Positions 42,116 to 50,698 of a stretch of 64,000 bases of DNA are shown here, piece after piece. The DNA is taken from assembly GCF_017114825.1 (NCBI RefSeq), contig NZ_JADEVO010000012.1:1-64000 (forward strand). Reading direction: 5' to 3'. The notes beneath the pieces are model-generated. The model saw only the letters and a list, made by a program, of their open reading frames with translations, had not been told where the DNA came from and made no database searches. The stretch is from Pseudomonas gregormendelii (lineage in GTDB: Bacteria > Pseudomonadota > Gammaproteobacteria > Pseudomonadales > Pseudomonadaceae). Both the position numbers and the translations under genes were made by a program. The stretch's first letter is position 1. Every line of letters starts with the position of its first letter.

Positions 42116-43321
42116 ATGACCACCACCCCTCCCAATGACAGCAGACCATGGTCGGTCTTTCTTATTTTTCTGCGACTTGGATTGACCTCTTTCGGCGGGC
42201 CCATCGCGCATTTGGGCTATTTCCGCGCCGAATTCGTCACACGGCGGCGCTGGCTCACTGAACGGAGTTATGCTGACTTGGTCGCGCTTTGTCAGTTCTT
42301 GCCAGGGCCAGCAAGCAGCCAGGTCGGCATAGCGGTAGGACTGTCTCGGGCTGGATACAGCGGGGCGCTGGCTGCATGGGCTGGCTTCACGCTGCCGTCT
42401 GCCATAGCCTTGATCCTTTTTGCGCTCGGCATCTCCAGCTATGGAGATTACGTCTCGCAGGGCATGTTGCATGGTTTAAAAGTGGTGGCTGTTGCCGTGG
42501 TCGCTCAAGCGGTATGGGGCATGGCGCGCAACCTATGCACGGATGGGCTGCGAATCACCATAATGGCCATTGCTACCTGTCTAGTTTTACTTGTGCCGTC
42601 CGCATGGGGGCAGGTCGGCGTGATTGCTATCGCAGGCATCGCAGGCCGGTTGTTGTTCAAACCAGCGCAAATTATTGAGCACGACCCACTACCTATCACG
42701 GTCAGTCATCGGGCGGGCGTGCTCTGGCTCTCGCTGTTCTTTGTCTTGCTGATTGGTCTGCCGGTGTTGGCCAAACTAATGCCAAGTCAAACTATGGAAA
42801 TCGTGGATTCCTTCTATCGTGTCGGATCACTGGTGTTCGGCGGTGGTCACGTTGTGCTGCCATTGCTGCAAGCCGAAGTGGTGCCCTCAGGCTGGGTGAG
42901 CAATGAATCCTTCCTCGCCGGGTACGGGGCAGCTCAAGCGGTACCCGGCCCCTTGTTCACTTTCGCCGCGTTCCTTGGTGCCTCGATGAACACCGCTCCG
43001 TCGGGCTGGATCGGCGGCATCGTGTGCCTACTGGCTATCTTCGCGCCCTCGTTCTTACTGGTAGTCGGGGCAATGCCATTTTGGGAGCTCCTGCGCCGCA
43101 ATACAGGCACCCAAGCCGCGCTGGCCGGGATCAATGCCGCTGTAGTTGGCCTGCTGCTGGCCGCGCTCTATCACCCTGTATGGACTAGCGCTATTTTTCA
43201 GCCGCAAGACTTCGGCTTGGCATTAGTCGCCCTTGTCGCACTTATGTTCTGGAAGCTCCCGCCGTGGCTGGTTGTCGTCAGCAGCGCTGCAGCTGGGTGG
43301 GTGTTGAGTGCCGCGCTGTGA
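42116..43321 (+). CDS. chrA: ChrA chromate transporter
   Basis: This 401-residue inner-membrane protein of the CHR family exports chromate using the proton gradient. It is the two-domain long form, with each half showing the family motifs: S-F-G-G-P-I-A-H-L and Q-F-L-P-G-P-A-S-S-Q in the first, V-F-G-G-G-H-V-V-L-P and Q-A-V-P-G-P-L-F-T-F in the second. About ten membrane segments are predicted. The start at 42116 has AAGG 7 bases upstream; an in-frame ATG at 42074 lies in the repeat region. It is the passenger gene of the transposon and overlaps no other gene. Confidence 0.94.
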   Translation: MTTTPPNDSRPWSVFLIFLRLGLTSFGGPIAHLGYFRAEFVTRRRWLTERSYADLVALCQFLPGPASSQVGIAVGLSRAGYSGALAAWAGFTLPSAIALILFALGISSYGDYVSQGMLHGLKVVAVAVVAQAVWGMARNLCTDGLRITIMAIATCLVLLVPSAWGQVGVIAIAGIAGRLLFKPAQIIEHDPLPITVSHRAGVLWLSLFFVLLIGLPVLAKLMPSQTMEIVDSFYRVGSLVFGGGHVVLPLLQAEVVPSGWVSNESFLAGYGAAQAVPGPLFTFAAFLGASMNTAPSGWIGGIVCLLAIFAPSFLLVVGAMPFWELLRRNTGTQAALAGINAAVVGLLLAALYHPVWTSAIFQPQDFGLALVALVALMFWKLPPWLVVVSSAAAGWVLSAAL

Positions 43322-43331
43322 GGCACGAAAA

Positions 43332-43637
43332 ATGACGGACAAAGACCTCTACGGCGGTTTGATCCGCCTGCACATCCTTCACCATGCAGCAGAGGAACCC
43401 GTCTTTGGACTGGGGATCATCGAAGAGCTACGCCGACACGGCTACGAGATGAGCGCCGGTACGGTGTACCCGATGCTGCACGGTCTGGAAAAAAAAGACT
43501 ATCTGACCTCCCGTCACGAACGCACCGGGCGACGTGAACGGCGTGTTTATGAAATTACTGAACAAGGTAGAACTGCACTTGCTGATGCGAAAGAAAAGGT
43601 CAAGGAGCTGTTCGGGGAGCTGATAGAAGGAGATTGA
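43332..43637 (+). CDS. PadR-family regulator linked to chrA
   Basis: This 101-residue winged-helix protein has the PadR pattern: L-I-R-L-H-I-L-H-H-A, F-G-L-G-I-I-E-E-L-R-R-H-G-Y, S-A-G-T-V-Y-P-M-L-H-G-L-E, then R-x-Y-E-I-T-E-Q-G. PadR proteins are usually repressors released by a small ligand or stress. It follows chrA by 10 bases in the same direction, so it likely controls the chr unit. GAGG lies 8 bases before the ATG. Known chr operons more often use ChrB, so a PadR-type regulator is a less common partner, though PadR-linked chrA genes are annotated widely. Confidence 0.88.
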   Translation: MTDKDLYGGLIRLHILHHAAEEPVFGLGIIEELRRHGYEMSAGTVYPMLHGLEKKDYLTSRHERTGRRERRVYEITEQGRTALADAKEKVKELFGELIEGD

Positions 43638-43644
43638 GTTTTTG

Positions 43645-43785
43645 CTTCAATGTCAGGTTGAGCTATACCCCATCCTGATGTCAGGCAAAGCCATGTCACT
43701 CCGTCAGAATAGAGTCCTGTTTAGCATTCTTTGACAAGTGCTTGCCAAGGTCATAGATTTCACCCTGACAGATTTAGGGCTTTGG
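43645..43785 (+). promoter_or_regulatory. probable res site and tnpR promoter region
   Basis: The gap before tnpR contains repeated TGTCAG cores in both orientations (two near 43650-43690, CTGACA near 43765), as expected for resolvase subsites. Position directly upstream of tnpR matches the Tn21 subgroup. Exact subsites I-III were not resolved. Confidence 0.5.
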
Positions 43786-43844
43786 GAGCAATGGAACAGA
43801 AAGTGCCCTTAAGCCCTCCCACCAATCTTGCCCGTGGAGGCATC

Positions 43845-44405
43845 GTGCAGGGACAACGTATTGGCTATGTCCGGGTCAGCAGCTTCGACCAGAACCCGGA
43901 ACGCCAACTGGAACAGACCGAGGTGAGCAAGCTGTTCACCGACAAGGCCTCAGGAAAGGATACCCAGCGTCCGCAGCTGGAGGCCATGCTCGGCTTCGTT
44001 CGTGAAGGTGATACGGTCGTGGTGCACAGTATGGATCGCTTGGCCCGCAACCTGGATGACCTGCGCCGCCTAGTGCAAAAGCTGACCAGTCGCGGCGTGC
44101 GTATCGAGTTTTTGAAGGAAGGCCTGGTATTCACTGGTGATGATTCGCCGATGGCCAATCTGATGCTGTCGGTCATGGGGGCCTTCGCCGAGTTCGAGCG
44201 AGCGCTCATTCGCGAACGACAGCGCGAGGGCATCGCCCTGGCCAAGCAACGTGGCGCTTACCGGGGGCGTAAGAAAGCCCTGTCCGACGAACAAACCGTC
44301 GCAGTCCGGCAACGGGCTGCTGCCGGCGAACCGAAAACCCGGTTGGCCCGTGAGTTCGGTATAAGTAGAGAAACCCTCTACCAGTACCTTCGCACGGATG
44401 ACTGA
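43845..44405 (+). CDS. tnpR: TnpR resolvase (serine recombinase)
   Basis: This 186-residue enzyme resolves the cointegrate formed during Tn3-type transposition at res. The catalytic Ser is in G-Y-V-R-V-S-S-F-D-Q-N-P-E-R-Q-L, with D-R-L-A-R-N-L-D-D-L-R and E-R-x-x-I-R-E-R-Q-R-E-G following. A C-terminal helix-turn-helix ends in I-S-R-E-T-L-Y-Q-Y-L-R. The start is a GTG at 43845 (reading Q-G-Q-R-I-G-Y), which is the conserved Tn21/Tn501 start and has GGAGG 4 bases upstream; an ATG at 43791 would add a non-conserved 18 residues. It stops 3 bases before tnpA. Confidence 0.95.
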   Translation: MQGQRIGYVRVSSFDQNPERQLEQTEVSKLFTDKASGKDTQRPQLEAMLGFVREGDTVVVHSMDRLARNLDDLRRLVQKLTSRGVRIEFLKEGLVFTGDDSPMANLMLSVMGAFAEFERALIRERQREGIALAKQRGAYRGRKKALSDEQTVAVRQRAAAGEPKTRLAREFGISRETLYQYLRTDD

Positions 44406-44408
44406 TAC

Positions 44409-47375
44409 ATGCCCCGTCGCTCGATACTCTCGGCCTCTGAGCGCGACACTCTGCTTGCGCTGCCGGAAAGCCAGGACGATCTGATCCGCTACTACACCTT
44501 CAACGAGTCCGACCTGTCGCTGATCCGTCAGCGACGGGGTGATGCCAATCGCCTCGGCTTTGCCGTGCAACTCTGCCTGCTGCGCTACCCCGGTTACGCC
44601 CTGGCCAGCGACAGCGTGCTGCCAGATCCGGTCATTGAGTGGGTGGCCCGACAGGTTCAGGCTGCGCCCGAAAGCTGGGCTAAGTACGGTGAGCGCGATG
44701 TCACCCGCCGTGAACATGCCCAGGAGTTACGAACCTACCTGGGCTTGTTGCCGTTCGGGCTGTCAGATTTTCGCGTCCTGGTACGTGAGCTGACCGACCT
44801 GGCCCAGCAGACCGACAAAGGTTTGTTACTGGCAGGGCAGGCTCTGGAGGGCCTGCGTCAGCAACGGCGGATCTTGCCGACCCTGACGGTGATCGACCGG
44901 GCCTGCTCCGAAGCCGTGACGCGAGCGAACCGGAGGGTCTACCGTGCCTTAATCGCGCCGCTGAGCCAGCAGCATCGCAACAAACTCGACGAACTGTTGA
45001 CCGTCAAGACGGGCAGCAACAGTACTTGGTTGACCTGGCTGCGGCAGTCACCGTTGAAACCGAATTCGCGGCACATGATGGAGCACATCGAGCGGCTGAA
45101 GATTTTTCAACTGGTGGCCCTGCCCGAAGGGCTCGACAGGCATATCCACCAGAACCGCTTGCTCAAGCTTGCCCGCGAAGGTGGGCAGATGATGCCTCAG
45201 GATCTTGGCAAGTTCGAGAATGAACGGCGTTACGCCACTTTGGTGGCCGTAGTGCTGGAAAGCACCGCAACGGTGACCGATGAACTGGTAGATCTGCACG
45301 ACCGTATTCTGATCAAACTGTTCAGCAGCGCCAAAAACAAGCATCAGCAGCAATTCCAGAAACAGGGTAAGGCGATCAACGACAAGGTGCGCCTGTACTC
45401 GAAGATAGGTCAGGCTCTGCTGGACGCCAAAGCATCAGGTGACGATCCGTTCGCCGCCATCGAGGCGGTCATCCCTTGGGATGAATTCGCCCAGAGCGTC
45501 ACTGATGCCGATCTGCTGGCCCGCCCCGAGGCCTTCGACCATCTGCACCTGGTCAGCGAGAATTTCAACACCCTGCGCCGTTATACACCGGCCTTTCTGG
45601 AGGTGCTTCAGCTGCGAGCTGCACCGGCAGCGCAACGTGTGCTGGATGCCATCCAGCAACTGCGGGAAATGAACGCGGACAATCTGCGCAAGGTGCCGTC
45701 GGACGCACCGATTGCGTTCATCAAGCCGCGCTGGAAACCGCTGGTGATCACACCGGAAGGCATTGATCGGCGCTTCTACGAAATCTGCGCCTTGTCCGAG
45801 CTGAAAAACGCGCTGCGTTCCGGCGACATCTGGGTCAAGGGTTCCCGGCAATTCCGTGATTTTGAAGATTATCTCCTGCCACCCGCGAAGTTTGCCGCAC
45901 TCAAGAAGGAAAAGGCGCTGCCGTTGGCGATCAACCCCAACAGCGACCAGTACTTAGAAGAGCGCTTGCAGTTGCTCAATGAGCAGTTGGCCACCGTCGC
46001 AAAATTGGCCAAGGACAACGAACTGCCGGACGCGATCCTCACCGAATCCGGATTGAAAATCACACCATTGGATGCGGCGGTACCGGACACCGCTCAAGCA
46101 CTGATCGACAAGACAAGTCAGTTAATGCCACGTATCAAAATCACCGAACTGCTGATGGACGTGGATGAGTGGACGGGATTTACCCGCCACTTTACCCACT
46201 TGAAGGATGGGGCCTTGGCCAAGGATAAAACCCTGCTACTGTCCGCAATCCTCGGCGATGCCATCAACATCGGGCTGACTAAAATGGCCGATTCAAGTCC
46301 GGGTATGACCTACGCCAAGTTGTCGTGGCTGCAAGCCTGGCACATTCGCGACGAAACCTACTCGGCGGCACTGGCCGAACTGGTCAACAGCCAGTTCAGC
46401 CATACCTTCGCGGCCAACTGGGGAGACGGCACCACCTCATCGTCCGATGGACAGCGCTTCCGCACAGGCGGTCGAGGCGAGAGCACCGGGCACGTCAACC
46501 CGAAGTACGGCAACGAACCGGGGCGGCTGTTCTATACCCACATCTCCGATCAGTACGCACCGTTTAGCACTCGCGTGGTGAATGTCGGTGTTCGGGATTC
46601 GACCTACGTGCTCGACGGGCTGCTGTATCACGAGTCGGATCTGCGGATCGAGGAGCACTACACCGATACGGCGGGCTTTACCGATCACGTTTTCGCCCTG
46701 ATGCACCTGCTGGGTTTTCGTTTTGCCCCGCGCATCCGCGATCTTGGCGAAACCAAGCTGTATGTGCCGCATAGCGTGCAGGACTACCCGACACTGCGGC
46801 CAATGATAGGAGGTACGTTGAACATCAAACACGTCCGGGCTCATTGGGACGAAATCCTGCGCCTGGCCGCGTCGATCAAACAGGGCACGGTCACCGCCTC
46901 GTTGATGCTGCGCAAGCTGGGGAGCTATCCGCGCCAGAACGGTCTGGCCGTCGCCCTGCGGGAGTTGGGGCGCATCGAGCGGACGCTGTTTATCTTGGAC
47001 TGGCTGCAAAGTGTCGAGCTGCGTCGCCGCGTGCACGCTGGGTTGAACAAGGGCGAGGCCCGCAATGCCTTGGCCAGGGCGGTGTTCTTCAACCGCCTTG
47101 GTGAAATCAGGGATCGTAGCTTCGAACAGCAGCGCTATCGGGCCAGCGGACTGAATCTTGTGACCGCCGCCATCGTGCTGTGGAACACGGTCTACCTGGA
47201 TCGGGCAACTCAAGGGCTGACTGACGCCGGAAAGCCGGTGAATACCGACCTGTATCAGTACCTTTCGCCGTTGGGTTGGGAGCACATTAACCTGACCGGC
47301 GATTACGTCTGGCGGCAGAGCCGCAAGCTCGAGGACGGTAAATTCAGGCCACTACGACAACTCGGAAAACCTTAG
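44409..47375 (+). CDS. tnpA: Tn3-family transposase TnpA
   Basis: This 988-residue DDE transposase is the normal length for the Tn21 subgroup. It opens [16 protein letters not shown]. The catalytic core has the first Asp in [14 protein letters not shown], the second in [10 protein letters not shown] and the Glu in [12 protein letters not shown]. There are no frameshifts or stops, so the element should be active. The stop codon lies inside the right terminal repeat, as usual in this subgroup. Confidence 0.97.
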   Translation: MPRRSILSASERDTLLALPESQDDLIRYYTFNESDLSLIRQRRGDANRLGFAVQLCLLRYPGYALASDSVLPDPVIEWVARQVQAAPESWAKYGERDVTRREHAQELRTYLGLLPFGLSDFRVLVRELTDLAQQTDKGLLLAGQALEGLRQQRRILPTLTVIDRACSEAVTRANRRVYRALIAPLSQQHRNKLDELLTVKTGSNSTWLTWLRQSPLKPNSRHMMEHIERLKIFQLVALPEGLDRHIHQNRLLKLAREGGQMMPQDLGKFENERRYATLVAVVLESTATVTDELVDLHDRILIKLFSSAKNKHQQQFQKQGKAINDKVRLYSKIGQALLDAKASGDDPFAAIEAVIPWDEFAQSVTDADLLARPEAFDHLHLVSENFNTLRRYTPAFLEVLQLRAAPAAQRVLDAIQQLREMNADNLRKVPSDAPIAFIKPRWKPLVITPEGIDRRFYEICALSELKNALRSGDIWVKGSRQFRDFEDYLLPPAKFAALKKEKALPLAINPNSDQYLEERLQLLNEQLATVAKLAKDNELPDAILTESGLKITPLDAAVPDTAQALIDKTSQLMPRIKITELLMDVDEWTGFTRHFTHLKDGALAKDKTLLLSAILGDAINIGLTKMADSSPGMTYAKLSWLQAWHIRDETYSAALAELVNSQFSHTFAANWGDGTTSSSDGQRFRTGGRGESTGHVNPKYGNEPGRLFYTHISDQYAPFSTRVVNVGVRDSTYVLDGLLYHESDLRIEEHYTDTAGFTDHVFALMHLLGFRFAPRIRDLGETKLYVPHSVQDYPTLRPMIGGTLNIKHVRAHWDEILRLAASIKQGTVTASLMLRKLGSYPRQNGLAVALRELGRIERTLFILDWLQSVELRRRVHAGLNKGEARNALARAVFFNRLGEIRDRSFEQQRYRASGLNLVTAAIVLWNTVYLDRATQGLTDAGKPVNTDLYQYLSPLGWEHINLTGDYVWRQSRKLEDGKFRPLRQLGKP

Positions 47376-47408
47376 CGTACGATTTTTTCCGAATTCTCTA
47401 GGCTCCCC
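47371..47408. repeat. right terminal inverted repeat of the transposon (38 bp)
   Basis: It runs CTTAGCGTACGATTTTTTCC to ...GGCTCCCC, the inverse of the left end apart from a few bases near positions 9-12. The last tnpA codons lie within it. Confidence 0.95.
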
Positions 47409-47413
47409 GATGA
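47409..47413. repeat. 5-bp target-site duplication, right copy (GATGA)
   Basis: Identical to 41787-41791 on the other side of the transposon. It lies within codons of the split kinase gene. Confidence 0.92.
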
Positions 47414-47760
47414 AAAGGACGCTCAAGGAAGGTCACGTTGCCCAGTTGCGGGCTGAAACGCGAAGCGGGGTTTTGCTCGGGGCCCCCATGATGAGTCATC
47501 AATACGATGGGCAGATCCGACCATGCCGGCTGTTGCTCGATCAGCCCCACCAGGGGTTCGAGATCGCCGCCCAGCAAGGCCTCAGAAGAAATCAGCAACA
47601 GCCCGGCACCCAGAACAAGCTCACTGCACAGGGACGTCAGGTCGCGGGTGATGATCCCGGTAAATCCGGCTTCGTTGAGCATCATCAGGGCGATCTGGCT
47701 GTCACGTCCCAATGGCGCGAGAATGATCGCGCGCTCGGACTTTGCTACCTGAGCCGTCAC
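47409..47760 (-). pseudogene. hybrid histidine kinase, 5' part, cut by the transposon
   Basis: These 117 codons encode a receiver-like N-terminal domain of the split kinase, ending in F-L-E-R-P-F-H where the transposon inserted. The frame then runs four codons into the transposon end and stops. The receiver is degenerate: the phospho-Asp position reads L-L-L-I-S-S-E and the usual Lys-Pro is Arg-Pro, so it probably cannot be phosphorylated. The GTG start at 47760 overlaps the KaiC-like stop (GTGA), so the two were translationally coupled. The catalytic rest is at 40468-41786. Confidence 0.9.
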
Positions 47761-49274
47761 GGGGCTTCGTCCCCGAGTAACGGCTTGCGGGCGCCCATGT
47801 AGGTAGGTACGCCGCGCAGAACACCCTGGAAAGCATCGAGCGGCTCGCCGATGGTCATGCCCTTGCCGCTGATACGGTATTCACGGATGGTGGATTCGTG
47901 GCTGCCGGTGCGCTTCTTGATGATGGAGATAGCGCGGCGAACCTTGCCCAACGCTTCGAAATAGCGCAGCAGGATCACCGTGTCAGCCAGGTAGGTAATA
48001 TCGACGGGGGCCTGCATGTCGCCTACCAGGCCGTGCTGGGCAACGGTCATGAACGTCGCGGCGCCCCGACGGTTGAGGTACAGCAACAACTCGTGCATGT
48101 GCAGGACCAGGGCATTTTCTTCCGGCATGGCGGCCTGATAGCCGTTGATGCTGTCGATGACCACTGTCTTGATTCCGCGTTCATCCACGTAACGGCGCAC
48201 CCGGTGGGAAAATTCGCCGGGGGACAGCTCGGCCGCGTCGACTTGCTCGATCATCAGGTTGCCGGTGTCCTGCAGGGCCTTGAGGTCAATGCCCATGTTA
48301 TTCATGCGCTCGAACAGCAGCCCCAGTTCTTCGTCGAAGATAAACAGCGCGGCCTTTTCCCCGCGCAGCACAGCCGCTGCCGCAAAGATCATCGAAATCA
48401 GCGATTTGCCCGTACCGGCGGGGCCAAGGATGAGGGTGCTGGAGCCGGTTTCGATGCCGCCGCCGAGCAGGGCATCAAGCTCTTTGATGCTGCTGGTCAT
48501 TTGGGTGCGGATGTACTTGCCGCGGTGTTCTGCGGCCACCAGACGGGGGAAGACATGCACGCCGTCACCCATGATGGTGAAGTCGTGGAAACCTCCGCGG
48601 TACTTCTGGCCGCGGTATTTCACCACACGAATGCGCCGGCGTTCGGCGCCGTAGTTGGGCGTCAACTCTTCCAGGCGAATGACCCCGTGCGCGACGCTGT
48701 GCACGGTCTTGTCCAGGGATTCGGTAGTGAGGTCATCCAGCAGCACTACGGTGGCGTCGTAGCGCACGAAGTAATGCTTGATGGCGAGGATCTGCCGACG
48801 ATAGCGCAGCGAGCTCTGGGCCAGCAGACGGATCTCGGAGAGGCTGTCCAGTACAACGCGGGTCGGCTTGACGCGCTCGACCACTTCAAAAATCTGCCGG
48901 GTCGCTTCGCCAAGCTCCAGGTCGGAGGAATACAGCAGGCTTTGCTGATGTTCGGCGTTGAGCAGGCTTTCCGGAGGTGTCAGCTCGAAGATGTGGATGT
49001 TTTCGTCCAGTTCCCAACCGTGGGACAACGCGCCCTGACGCAACTCTCGTTCGGTTTCCGAAAGTGTGATGTACAACGAGCGCTCGCCGGCTCGAGCGCC
49101 GGCCATCAAAAAATGCAAAGCAACGGTGGTTTTGCCAGTACCGGGTTCACCCTCCAGCAAAAAAACGTGTCCGCGGGACAAGCCACCGGCCAGGATGTCA
49201 TCCAGACCTTCGATACCGGTAGCGGCCTTTGCGCTGAACAACTCGTTAGATGTAGACAAAAAAAGCCCTCTCAT
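47757..49274 (-). CDS. KaiC-like double-domain ATPase
   Basis: This 505-residue RecA-fold protein has two KaiC domains, near the 519 of cyanobacterial KaiC. The first P-loop is G-E-P-G-T-G-K-T-T at 42-50 and the second G-P-A-G-T-G-K-S-L near 285. In the second domain the position of the cyanobacterial Ser-Thr phosphorylation dyad appears as Thr-Tyr (D-I-T-Y-L-A-D-T). No kaiA or kaiB is near, so a clock role is not supported; non-cyanobacterial KaiC proteins have been linked to stress adaptation. The listed ATG has no clear ribosome site, while a TTG five codons later has GAGGG 6-7 bases upstream and may be the true start. It was coupled to the now split kinase. Confidence 0.92.
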   Translation of the reverse strand: MRGLFLSTSNELFSAKAATGIEGLDDILAGGLSRGHVFLLEGEPGTGKTTVALHFLMAGARAGERSLYITLSETERELRQGALSHGWELDENIHIFELTPPESLLNAEHQQSLLYSSDLELGEATRQIFEVVERVKPTRVVLDSLSEIRLLAQSSLRYRRQILAIKHYFVRYDATVVLLDDLTTESLDKTVHSVAHGVIRLEELTPNYGAERRRIRVVKYRGQKYRGGFHDFTIMGDGVHVFPRLVAAEHRGKYIRTQMTSSIKELDALLGGGIETGSSTLILGPAGTGKSLISMIFAAAAVLRGEKAALFIFDEELGLLFERMNNMGIDLKALQDTGNLMIEQVDAAELSPGEFSHRVRRYVDERGIKTVVIDSINGYQAAMPEENALVLHMHELLLYLNRRGAATFMTVAQHGLVGDMQAPVDITYLADTVILLRYFEALGKVRRAISIIKKRTGSHESTIREYRISGKGMTIGEPLDAFQGVLRGVPTYMGARKPLLGDEAP

Positions 49275-49492
49275 GACTAGGGGAAGCGAGGCCGCAGGCC
49301 TGAAATGCCTGCTCGGACTGCCTGATCACTTGACCTTGTGCCATCACGGCGGTTCCACACTATTTGCGGTTTTGGCGTATTTTGGGCTTTAACGAGTTGT
49401 GGGTTATTCAGGATTTAGGGCTTTGGCACGTTGTTGGGTATGCAGGATTGTGAGAGCAAAGCTAACGTTGCTTCTACTGGACCCGACTTGCC

Positions 49493-50548
49493 TCAAAGCC
49501 CCTGCTGCAACGCCGGATCATCCGGGTTCATCTGCTCAAGCTGAGCCAGCAGAATCTGCACATTCTGCAACTGCCCGCTTTCCTTCCAGTAATTGATCAA
49601 CAACACCCGGGCCCGACGATCGGCGGGATTGCGCTCGACTATTTCCTGCAACTGCTTCTGCGCCGCTTCCAGTTCCTGCTCATCGTGCAACGTGGTAGCC
49701 AGGTCGTAGCGGTAGTCCTTGTTATCCGGTTCCAGCTCTACCGCCTTGGCCAAACCCAGAACGGCATATTCACTCTGCCCGTGATGCAGCAACCACATTC
49801 CGAGGGCATGCTGCAGGTAAGCCGAATCCGGCTGGGCTTTCAACTGCTTGGCCAACAGCAGCCGGGCGGCGTCGCTCTGGCCTTGCCTGTCCAGTACGTC
49901 GATTTGCATCACCAGCGCCGGCAGATTGGTGGGGGCCAGTTGCAGAGCGTTCTCCAGCGCCTGCTGCGCCTCCTTCAGGTCACCGTTATGCAGATGAAGC
50001 AGAGCCAGCTGGTAATAATTGTCAGCGCTGGGCGGTTGCGCCTGCAGATCCTTCTCCCAGGCATCAATGGCCTGCTCCAGCGGCCCGAAATACAAGCCAA
50101 GCTCATCCGGGGACAGGCCGAGCAAGGCATTTACCGCGGCATAACGCACCTGCTGTTCGCGGTCTTCGAGCAATGGCCCGATCAACAGGCTGCGCTGGCC
50201 ATTGGGCACCAGGGCGCTGATGCTCTTGATGGCAGCCACACGCACCTTCGCCGATTCGTGTTGCAAGTCGGCATCCGCCAGTTTGAGGGCGACCGAGCTT
50301 GGGTAGTTAGGCAGTTCGGCGTGCAGCCAGATTCGTCGTTTATCGGAGATGTCGGGGCGCGCCAGTTGTTGATAGAGCACCCGCGCAGCGCCGGGTTTGC
50401 CGGCTCGGGCCTGCTCCAGCGCTTCGCTGTAACCCCGCTTGATCGCAGGCGGGACGTCGGGGGTGGTGCTGCGCAGGAAGAACCAGGCCAGCACAACGGC
50501 GAACAGCGCGCAGAGGCTGATGATCAGGTAGCGGCGTGACTGGGGCAT
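49493..50548 (-). CDS. membrane-anchored TPR/HEAT-repeat protein
   Basis: This protein of about 351 residues has an N-terminal membrane anchor (L-I-I-S-L-C-A-L-F-A-V-V-L-A-W-F-F-L). A HEAT-like stretch follows (residues about 75-145: V-R-V-A-A-I-K-S-I-S-A-L-V, V-R-Y-A-A-V-N-A-L-L-G-L), then several tetratricopeptide repeats (N-Y-Y-Q-L-A-L-L-H-L-H-N-G-D; A-L-E-N-A-L-Q-L-A-P; A-V-E-L-E-P-D-N-K-D-Y-R). It is a protein-interaction scaffold, probably facing the periplasm. The start is uncertain (50548, 50560 or 50569), with only weak ribosome sites. Its partner is unknown. Confidence 0.75.
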   Translation of the reverse strand: MPQSRRYLIISLCALFAVVLAWFFLRSTTPDVPPAIKRGYSEALEQARAGKPGAARVLYQQLARPDISDKRRIWLHAELPNYPSSVALKLADADLQHESAKVRVAAIKSISALVPNGQRSLLIGPLLEDREQQVRYAAVNALLGLSPDELGLYFGPLEQAIDAWEKDLQAQPPSADNYYQLALLHLHNGDLKEAQQALENALQLAPTNLPALVMQIDVLDRQGQSDAARLLLAKQLKAQPDSAYLQHALGMWLLHHGQSEYAVLGLAKAVELEPDNKDYRYDLATTLHDEQELEAAQKQLQEIVERNPADRRARVLLINYWKESGQLQNVQILLAQLEQMNPDDPALQQGL

Positions 50549-50698
50549 GCAGGAATCCATTGCTGACAAGCTTGTGCAAAGCCGTCAGCTTCGGTCAGGC
50601 AGGGCCTGGAGTCAAACCCTGACGCGTGCTAATGAAATGCATCGACAGACTGCCCCCAGTGACTACGCTTGCAGGGACAAGACTGGTCGAGCGCATCC

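Larger units (their letters stand above)
41792..47408 (+). mobile_element. Tn3-family (Tn21/Tn501-type) transposon carrying a chromate-transport module
   Basis: The 5,617-bp element is bounded by 38-bp inverted repeats (41792-41829 and 47371-47408), flanked by the direct repeat GATGA (41787-41791 and 47409-47413). It contains chrA, a PadR-type regulator, a probable res site, tnpR and tnpA, all on the plus strand. The ends read GGGGAGCC...TACGCTAAG, the Tn501 style, and TnpR matches that subgroup. The perfect target duplication and the intact genes point to a recent insertion. It splits the kinase gene coupled to the KaiC-like gene. Confidence 0.95.
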
